The notes under the pieces: model-generated
What the model saw: only the letters and a program-made list of their open reading frames with translations
Databases searched by the model: none
Told to the model about the DNA's origin: nothing
Assembly: GCA_021840785.1 (NCBI GenBank)
Contig: JAKBXD010000026.1
Coordinates: forward strand, 1 to 16,310
Source of the DNA: Pseudomonadota bacterium
GTDB lineage: Bacteria > Pseudomonadota > Gammaproteobacteria > Acidithiobacillales > Acidithiobacillaceae
Direction of reading: 5' to 3'
DNA: 16,310 bases
Translations under genes and position numbers: made by a program
In this document: positions 12,171 through 16,310 of the stretch, piece by piece
Layout of the letters: the number at the start of each line of letters is the position of its first letter
How positions within the stretch are numbered: position 1 is the first letter of the stretch

Positions 12171-13012
12171 GCGAAAATTATCCCGCACCCGCGAAGCTGA
12201 ATCTGATGCTTCGCGTTATCGACCAGCGCAGCGACGGTTATCACGAGTTGCAGACCGTATTTCAGTTTATCGATCTGGCTGACCAACTCCAGTTTGACTC
12301 GCGCCCCGCCGGGCGATTTTCCCGCAGCGGCGGACCGGAAGGCGTGCCGGAAGCGAACGATCTGAGTATCCGCGCCGCGAAATGTCTGGCCGATGTCGGC
12401 GGTGTCCATGAAGGAGTCCATATTCACATCGACAAATTTCTGCCCATGGGCGGGGGTATCGGCGGAGGCTCCTCGGATGCCGCCACCACCCTCATCGTGC
12501 TCAATCGGCTGTGGCGTACCGGTCTACGCCGCGAAGAACTCATGGAAATTGGCGCCAGCCTCGGTGCTGACGTTCCTGTATTTATTTTCGGACGCGGTGC
12601 CTGGGCGGAGGGTCTGGGCGAGCGTTTGCAAGCGCTCGACGCCCTCCCGGAAAGTCACTATGTGCTGCTGCACCCGCAGGTGTCCGTAAGTACACGGGAG
12701 ATTTTCACCGCCCCTGAATTGACACGGCATCACGTGCCCAGCACAATAGGTGCGTTTCTCGGCGGGGCGACGGAAAACACCTTGGAACCTACGGTGTGCG
12801 CCCGCTACCCAGAAGTCGAACATGGTACGCGCTGGCTAAAAAATCAGGGCGTGCACGATGTTCGTTTGACGGGTAGCGGCGCCTGTGTTTTCGGGTTGGT
12901 AGCGGATAATATTTCCGCACAACAAATTGCTGCGCGGGTGCCTGCCCCCTGGCGCGCATGGTCCGTGCGTGGATGCAACAGGCATCCACTGTACGATCTT
13001 GCCGAGCAATGA
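12167..13012 (+). CDS. ispE: 4-diphosphocytidyl-2-C-methyl-D-erythritol kinase IspE
   Basis: GHMP-family kinase of the non-mevalonate (MEP) isoprenoid pathway; phosphorylates the 2-hydroxyl of CDP-methylerythritol using ATP. The 281-residue product (family about 280-290) begins with PAPAKLNL carrying the conserved Lys10. It has the ATP-binding loop LPMGGGIGGGSSDAA at 92-106 and Asp135 in GADVPVF, the catalytic aspartate region. A late glycine motif (LTGSGACVFG) is also present. The ATG overlaps the lolB stop (ATGA); GGGAGG lies 12 nt upstream, rather far, consistent with coupling. The last codons contain a small hairpin just before tRNA-Gln. Confidence 0.96.
   Translation: MSENYPAPAKLNLMLRVIDQRSDGYHELQTVFQFIDLADQLQFDSRPAGRFSRSGGPEGVPEANDLSIRAAKCLADVGGVHEGVHIHIDKFLPMGGGIGGGSSDAATTLIVLNRLWRTGLRREELMEIGASLGADVPVFIFGRGAWAEGLGERLQALDALPESHYVLLHPQVSVSTREIFTAPELTRHHVPSTIGAFLGGATENTLEPTVCARYPEVEHGTRWLKNQGVHDVRLTGSGACVFGLVADNISAQQIAARVPAPWRAWSVRGCNRHPLYDLAEQ
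12969..12989. repeat. Perfect 8-bp hairpin at the 3' end of ispE
   Basis: GTGGATGC (12969-12976) and GCATCCAC (12982-12989) form a stem with a 5-nt loop. It ends 23 bp before the ispE stop and 27 bp before tRNA-Gln. No T-run follows, so it is not a normal terminator; a processing or mRNA-stability element, or chance, are possible. Confidence 0.5.
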
Positions 13013-13016
13013 TTAT

Positions 13017-13091
13017 TGGGGCGTAGCCAAGCGGTAAGGCACCGGATTTTGATTCCGGCATTCCCAGGTTCGATCCCTGGCGCCCCAGCCA
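13017..13091 (+). tRNA. tRNA-Gln (anticodon TTG)
   Basis: Full cloverleaf: acceptor stem TGGGGCG (13017-13023) with CGCCCCA (13081-13087), anticodon stem CCGGA/TCCGG around loop 13047-13053, anticodon TTG at 13049-13051, and T arm CCAGG/CCTGG. The discriminator is G and the CCA end is encoded (13089-13091). The U-start acceptor and the overall sequence are close to enterobacterial tRNA-Gln. It starts 4 bp after the ispE stop and lies 50 bp before prs, so it is probably released from the same transcript. Confidence 0.97.
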
Positions 13092-13141
13092 AATTGTCCT
13101 CGGACTGTTTTGCCACCTGCGAAAGAGAGTAAAGACATCAC

Positions 13142-14089
13142 ATGGCCCACGGCAATCTCATGGTCTTCAGCGGGAACGCCAATCCCATTCTGGCTGCTCA
13201 GGTGGCGCGCTTCCTGCAGATTCCCATTGGCCGTGCCGAGGTGAGTTCTTTCAGCGACGGCGAAGTCTTCGTCGAAATATTGGAAAATGTGCGCGGCCGG
13301 GACGTTTTCGTGCTCCAACCCACCTGTGCGCCCACCAATGACCACCTCATGGAACTACTCACCATGATTGATGCGCTCAAACGCGCATCGGCCAATCGCA
13401 TTACCGCCGCCATGCCTTATTTCGGCTATGCCCGACAAGACCGCAAATCACGCTCACGCACGGCCATCACCGCCAAACTGGTTGCCGACCTGATTACCAC
13501 TGCAGGCGCCAATCGGGTCCTGACGATGGATCTGCACGCCGACCAAATTCAGGGCTTCTTTGACGTACCGGTTGATAATATTTACGCCTCACCCATTCTC
13601 CTAGGCGACATTTGGCGCCAGAGCTACCCAGAACTGATTGTGGTTTCTCCCGATGTGGGCGGTGTTATCCGCGCCCGCGCCATCGCTAAACGACTCGAAG
13701 TGGACCTCGCCATTATCGACAAACGGCGGCCGCGCCCCAATGAATCCGTCGTCATGAATATTATCGGCGATGTGGCGGGCCGCACCTGCGTCATCGTGGA
13801 CGACATGGTCGATACGGCCAACACGCTCTGTGAAGCGGCCCATGCCCTCAAGGCACAAGGTGCAGTCAAGGTCTGCGCCTACTGCACCCATCCGGTTCTG
13901 TCTGGCCCAGCCATGGAACGCATCGAACGGTCCGACCTGGATGAACTGGTCGTCACCGACACCATACCGCTCAGGCCGGATGCCCGAGCCAGCGGTAAGA
14001 TTCGCGTACTGTCCGTTGCCGAGCTGTTGGCCGAAACCATCCGCCGGATCGCGGAAGAGGATTCCGTCAGCTCGCTGTTCATGGATTGA
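13142..14089 (+). CDS. prs: Ribose-phosphate pyrophosphokinase (PRPP synthetase)
   Basis: Makes PRPP from ribose 5-phosphate and ATP, feeding nucleotide, histidine, tryptophan and NAD synthesis. The 315-residue product (family about 310-320) has FSDGE near 37-41, the ATP-binding FGYARQDRK segment (94-102), the catalytic-site [14 protein letters not shown] (130-143), the flexible loop DKRRPRPNE (193-201) and the PRPP-binding loop DDMVDTANT at 220-228. The segment [13 protein letters not shown] differs from the usual gamma/beta form and appears one residue shorter, closer to what I recall in alphaproteobacteria. The ribosome-binding site is weak, with GAGAG rather far from the ATG. In many relatives rplY follows; here tRNA-His follows. 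Confidence 0.97.
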   Translation: MAHGNLMVFSGNANPILAAQVARFLQIPIGRAEVSSFSDGEVFVEILENVRGRDVFVLQPTCAPTNDHLMELLTMIDALKRASANRITAAMPYFGYARQDRKSRSRTAITAKLVADLITTAGANRVLTMDLHADQIQGFFDVPVDNIYASPILLGDIWRQSYPELIVVSPDVGGVIRARAIAKRLEVDLAIIDKRRPRPNESVVMNIIGDVAGRTCVIVDDMVDTANTLCEAAHALKAQGAVKVCAYCTHPVLSGPAMERIERSDLDELVVTDTIPLRPDARASGKIRVLSVAELLAETIRRIAEEDSVSSLFMD

Positions 14090-14104
14090 TGCCGCTTACT
14101 GACC

Positions 14105-14133
14105 TTGCGACCGGACGTTAGCCATTGTATGAT
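14105..14133 (+). promoter_or_regulatory. Promoter of tRNA-His
   Basis: TTGCGA (14105-14110) and TATGAT (14128-14133) are spaced by exactly 17 bp and match sigma70 consensus at 4/6 and 5/6. Transcription would begin near 14140, about 9 bp before the mature tRNA 5' end, a typical layout for a tRNA gene with its own promoter. Confidence 0.65.
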
Positions 14134-14148
14134 CTCCGCTCTATCAAT

Positions 14149-14225
14149 GGTGGCTGTAGCTCAGTCGGTAGAGTCCCGGATTGTGATTCCGGTTGTCGCG
14201 GGTTCGAGCCCCGTCAGCCACCCCA
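14149..14225 (+). tRNA. tRNA-His (anticodon GTG)
   Basis: Cloverleaf with the histidine-specific extra G(-1) at 14149 facing the C discriminator at 14222. The acceptor stem is 14150-14156 with 14215-14221, the anticodon stem is CCGGA/TCCGG, anticodon GTG at 14183-14185, and T arm GCGGG/CCCGT. The CCA end is encoded at 14223-14225. The D-stem has a G-T closing pair (10-25). tRNA genes of this kind are common integration targets, and an integrase remnant begins within 50 bp of its 3' end. Confidence 0.97.
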
Positions 14226-14233
14226 AATAAAAC

Positions 14234-14267
14234 AAGGAGTTAGGCAATTATAGCCTAACTCCTTTTT
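14234..14267 (+). terminator. Strong intrinsic terminator after tRNA-His
   Basis: A perfect 12-bp stem, AAGGAGTTAGGC (14234-14245) with GCCTAACTCCTT (14253-14264), has a 7-nt loop and continues into T residues to 14267. It ends transcription from tRNA-His 8 bp past the CCA. Because the A/T flanks are symmetrical it could also act on minus-strand transcripts. The truncated integrase frame begins directly after it. Confidence 0.9.
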
Positions 14268-14271
14268 CGTT

Positions 14272-15214
14272 ATTCGGAAGAAGGGATACCCCGTTCAGAA
14301 CCAAACATTCCGAACCAAAGCGGAGGCATTGGAATGGGCTACGGTTGTCGAGTCAGAAATGGTGAGAGGCATCTGGCGGAACCGCGTCGAGGCTGAATCC
14401 ACCACCCTACGGGAGGCCTTGGAACGCTATCTGGTTGAGGTATCGCCGCTCAAGAAAAGTCACAAGCAGGAATCCTACCGCATTACGGATTGGAAACAAC
14501 GCCCCATCGCTCAACGTTATCTGGCGTCCATTCGGGGCAAGGACGTTGCGGACACAGTCAGGGAGATGCAATCAGAGGGTAAATCAGCCAACACTATCAG
14601 CCTGCACTTGGCCATTTTATCCCACCTATTCACCATCGCCCGAAAAGAATGGGGCATGGAATCTCTCGTCAACCCGGTCGAGCTCGTTCGCAAGCCGAAG
14701 AAACCACAAGGACGTGATCGCCGACTTGTCGACGACGAGGAACAACGACTCCTCGATGCCTGTCGAGCCACCAATCCCGAACTGGCACATATCGTAACCA
14801 TTGCCATCGAAACGGCCATGCGCCAAGGCGAGATCATCGGCATGACTTGGGATCTATCTGGTGGATTTGAAAAGACACACTGTCACACTGTTAACCACCA
14901 AAAACGGCTCGAAACGTATCGTACCGCTATCCAACACAGCCGTCGGCACACTACAGGGCATGCCCCGCCGTATGGATGGTAGAGTCTGGACATATACCCA
15001 AGATGGCCTGAAATCCTCCTGGATTAAGGCCGTTAAACGCACCGCAATCGATGATCTAACATTTCACGATCTGCGACACGAGGCCACTAGCCGGCTTTTC
15101 GAAAAAGGGTTTAATCCGATGGAAGTCAGCAGCATTACGGGGCATAAAAACATGCAAATGCTCAAGAGATACACCCACCTTAAGGCAGAAGACCTCGCAA
15201 AACGCATGGGATAA
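14272..15214 (+). pseudogene. Tyrosine-recombinase integrase, 5'-truncated and frameshifted
   Basis: Remnant of a phage- or island-type tyrosine site-specific recombinase. The first frame (from 14272 to the break near 14852) encodes IRKKGYPVQNQTFRTKAEA at the N-terminal end, then the core-binding domain and the first catalytic arginine (AMRQGE, codon 14821-14823). The second frame (from 14861) encodes the rest: TTKNGSKR, HDLRHEATS, ITGHKN and the tyrosine in KRYTHL. All catalytic residues survive, split between two frames. Removing one copy of a tandem ATCT (14852-14859) restores a continuous TWDLVDLKRH and about 312 residues. The start is also missing: no ATG, GTG or TTG occurs between tRNA-His and the homologous region, and about 20 N-terminal residues seem lost. 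A TTG at 14329 could start only a shorter piece. Probably inactive. Confidence 0.88.
14852..14859 (+). repeat. 4-bp tandem duplication (ATCT x2) breaking the integrase
   Basis: The bases read ATCTATCT. With a single ATCT the codons run TGG GAT CTG GTG GAT TTG AAA (W-D-L-V-D-L-K), exactly what is expected at this point of a tyrosine recombinase. With two copies the frame shifts and ends at a TAG at 14980-14982. Confidence 0.75.
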
Positions 15215-15384
15215 CAACATTATCTCCATCAAATCGGGAGAATTAGGATTAGTGCCTGGATCGTATTTCAACGAAGGTTCGGAACGACGCGAAATCCAAT
15301 GGCGCGCCTGCGGGGATCATCTTCATGCCGTTTCCCAGGCAGAAGATCTGGTCTGCCACGCATCCAGACATCGAACAGCACTCT

Positions 15385-15428
15385 TGCCACACGACACGCT
15401 GAAGGTTCAACCCGTGTCCCGTGTGGCA
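15385..15428. repeat. Long imperfect inverted repeat upstream of hsdM
   Basis: TGCCACACG (15385-15393) pairs with CGTGTGGCA (15420-15428), and ACACG (15394-15398) with CGTGT (15413-15417). This gives 14 bp of stem with a 2-nt bulge (15418-15419) and a 14-nt loop that itself contains GGTT/AACC. No T-run follows. It ends 27 bp before the putative -35 of hsdM, so an operator, an RNA hairpin or a recombination site are all possible. Confidence 0.6.
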
Positions 15429-15454
15429 GATGACAGTCTGCACCCGCTGACAGC

Positions 15455-15483
15455 CTGACGAATTCTGCTTCCCGTGCTATAAC
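15455..15483 (+). promoter_or_regulatory. Promoter of the type I restriction-modification locus
   Basis: CTGACG (15455-15460) and TATAAC (15478-15483) are 17 bp apart, matching consensus at 4/6 and 5/6. Transcription would start about 20 bp before the hsdM ATG, leaving a short leader containing the AAGGA ribosome-binding site. TGACAG repeats at 15431-15436 and 15448-15453 sit just upstream. Confidence 0.6.
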
Positions 15484-15509
15484 AACACAAAGAAACAGAA
15501 GGAAGCACC

Positions 15510-16310
15510 ATGCCGCGCGGACCAGCCAAGAAAGCCAAGAGCGAAGACACCAACCAGAGCCTCGAATCCAAGCTCTGGGCCACCGCCGACAAGCTGCGTG
15601 GGCATCTGGACGCCGCCGACTACAAGCAGGTGGTACTGGGCCTCATTTTCCTGAAGTACATCTCGGACCGCTTCGCCCAAAGGCATGCGGAAATCATTCG
15701 GGAAGAGGCCGGAACTTACGCAGCAGAAGACCGCGACGAATACACGGCGGAAGGCGTGTTCTGGGTACCCTTATCGGGCCGCTGGGACAGGGTGCAGGCC
15801 GCCGCCAAACAGCCGGACATCGGCAAGCGCATCGATGAGGCCATGACCGAGATCGAGCGGGAAAACCCCCATCTGAAAAACATCCTGCCCAAGGGCTATG
15901 CCCGTCCCACACTGGATCAGCGCCGCCTGGGCGAACTGGTGGATCTCATCGGTACCATTGGCCTCGGCACGGCGGAACATCAGGCCCGCGACACCCTGGG
16001 CCGCGTCTATGAATACTTCCTGGGCAGGTTCGCCAGCGCGGAAGGCAAGCGCGGCGGTGAGTTCTACACCCCGGCTTCGGTGGTCAGAACCTTGGTCACC
16101 ATGCTGGCCCCCTACAAGGGACGCATCTATGACCCCTGTTGTGGGTCCGGCGGCATGTTCGTCCAGTCGGAAAAGTTCATCGAAGCCCACGGCGGCAAGG
16201 TGGGCGACATCAGCGTCTATGGGGAAGAATCCAACCCCAACACCTGGAAGCTGGCCCTCATGAACCTCGCCATTCGCGGCATCGAGGCCGACCTGGGACC
16301 GGAAGCGGCG
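15510..16310 (+). CDS. hsdM: Type I restriction-modification methyltransferase subunit HsdM (3' end outside window)
   Basis: N6-adenine DNA methyltransferase subunit of a type I system. Together with HsdS it modifies the host recognition site, and with HsdR it forms the restriction complex. 267 codons are visible with no stop. The N-terminal helical domain contains SLESKLWATADKLRG and LGLIFLKYISDRF, the usual HsdM opening. Then come RVYEYFLGRFA, EFYTP (184-188) followed by VVRTLV, and SAM motif I DPCCGSGG at 208-215. The catalytic NPPF/Y motif should lie just beyond the window, as should hsdS and hsdR. The ATG has AAGGA 6 nt upstream and its own promoter. The family is about 500 residues long, so about half is seen. 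Confidence 0.95.
   Translation, partial: MPRGPAKKAKSEDTNQSLESKLWATADKLRGHLDAADYKQVVLGLIFLKYISDRFAQRHAEIIREEAGTYAAEDRDEYTAEGVFWVPLSGRWDRVQAAAKQPDIGKRIDEAMTEIERENPHLKNILPKGYARPTLDQRRLGELVDLIGTIGLGTAEHQARDTLGRVYEYFLGRFASAEGKRGGEFYTPASVVRTLVTMLAPYKGRIYDPCCGSGGMFVQSEKFIEAHGGKVGDISVYGEESNPNTWKLALMNLAIRGIEADLGPEAA

Larger units (their letters stand above)
15215..15509. other. 295-bp stretch without a convincing gene
   Basis: Short open frames exist on both strands (15252-15458 plus; 15249-15443 minus), but neither has a clear ribosome-binding site or a product I recognise. What can be supported here is an imperfect inverted repeat (15385-15428), TGACAG direct repeats at 15431 and 15448, and a promoter-like pair just before hsdM. 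It may hold the remains of a lost gene. Confidence 0.6.
14272..16310. mobile_element. Left end of a probable tRNA-His-associated genomic island
   Basis: Conserved core gene order ends after tRNA-His. What follows is an integrase remnant oriented away from the tRNA, a non-coding stretch and a type I restriction-modification gene, all typical island cargo. The right boundary and any repeated tRNA 3' end are not in the window, so extent and mobility cannot be judged. Integration into tRNA-His is inferred from position. Confidence 0.55.

Noticed and set aside
12969..12989. Hairpin at the end of ispE as an intrinsic terminator
   Set aside because: No run of T follows and it would cut off the ispE stop codon and tRNA-Gln; kept only as a repeat.
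14848..14870. Programmed ribosomal frameshift in the integrase
   Set aside because: No slippery heptamer or following structure is visible, and a 4-bp duplication explains the shift exactly; the gene also lacks its 5' end.
15249..15458. Small open frames on both strands between integrase and hsdM
   Set aside because: They overlap each other, lack a good ribosome-binding site and resemble nothing I know; kept only as a possible remnant.
14149..16310. A second copy of the tRNA-His 3' end marking the far attachment site
   Set aside because: I looked for the terminal segment GTCAGCCACCCCA downstream and found no copy within the window; it may lie beyond the edge.

Overview
The window reads as one conserved chromosomal core of a proteobacterium, followed at its right end by the start of an accessory region. 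Gene content (ftsYEX, rsmD-coaD-ferredoxin, hemA-prfA-prmC, lolB-ispE-tRNA-Gln-prs) and the fairly GC-rich coding sequence fit a gamma- or betaproteobacterium. The mix of traits resembles Acidithiobacillus, but that genus is an inference from gene order and protein style and was not tested.

Left part (1-3724): on the minus strand, ftsY, ftsE and ftsX (the last cut by the window edge) form a tightly overlapping cell-division and membrane-targeting operon. Divergent from it on the plus strand are rsmD (16S rRNA methyltransferase), coaD (coenzyme A synthesis) and a small two-cluster ferredoxin. Middle part (3708-9800): a minus-strand run hemA > prfA > prmC > mutM > dynamin-like GTPase. It starts heme synthesis, makes release factor 1 and the enzyme that methylates it, then a DNA-repair glycosylase and a large GTPase of unknown cellular role. 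The GTPase gene overlaps the ferredoxin gene tail-to-tail by 17 bp. Right-centre (9856-14267): divergent from hemA, a secreted TPR protein, lolB and ispE overlap one another by 4 bp; then come tRNA-Gln(TTG), prs, tRNA-His(GTG) and a strong intrinsic terminator. TPR-lolB-ispE-prs next to hemA-prfA-prmC is an arrangement I know from Pseudomonas and relatives, where prs is normally followed by rplY and pth.

Here the conserved order stops just after tRNA-His. Immediately past the terminator lies a decayed tyrosine-recombinase (phage/island integrase) gene. Its 5' end is missing, and its frame is broken by what looks like a 4-bp tandem duplication (ATCT ATCT). About 295 bp without a convincing gene follow, containing a long imperfect inverted repeat and a good sigma70-like promoter, and then the first 267 codons of a type I restriction-modification methyltransferase gene (hsdM) that runs off the window. 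The simplest reading is a tRNA-His-associated genomic island whose integrase has died and which carries a type I restriction-modification locus. I saw no CRISPR array, no complete insertion sequence, and no clearly new multi-gene system. The most informative parts are the tRNA-His/integrase junction and the non-coding stretch before hsdM.
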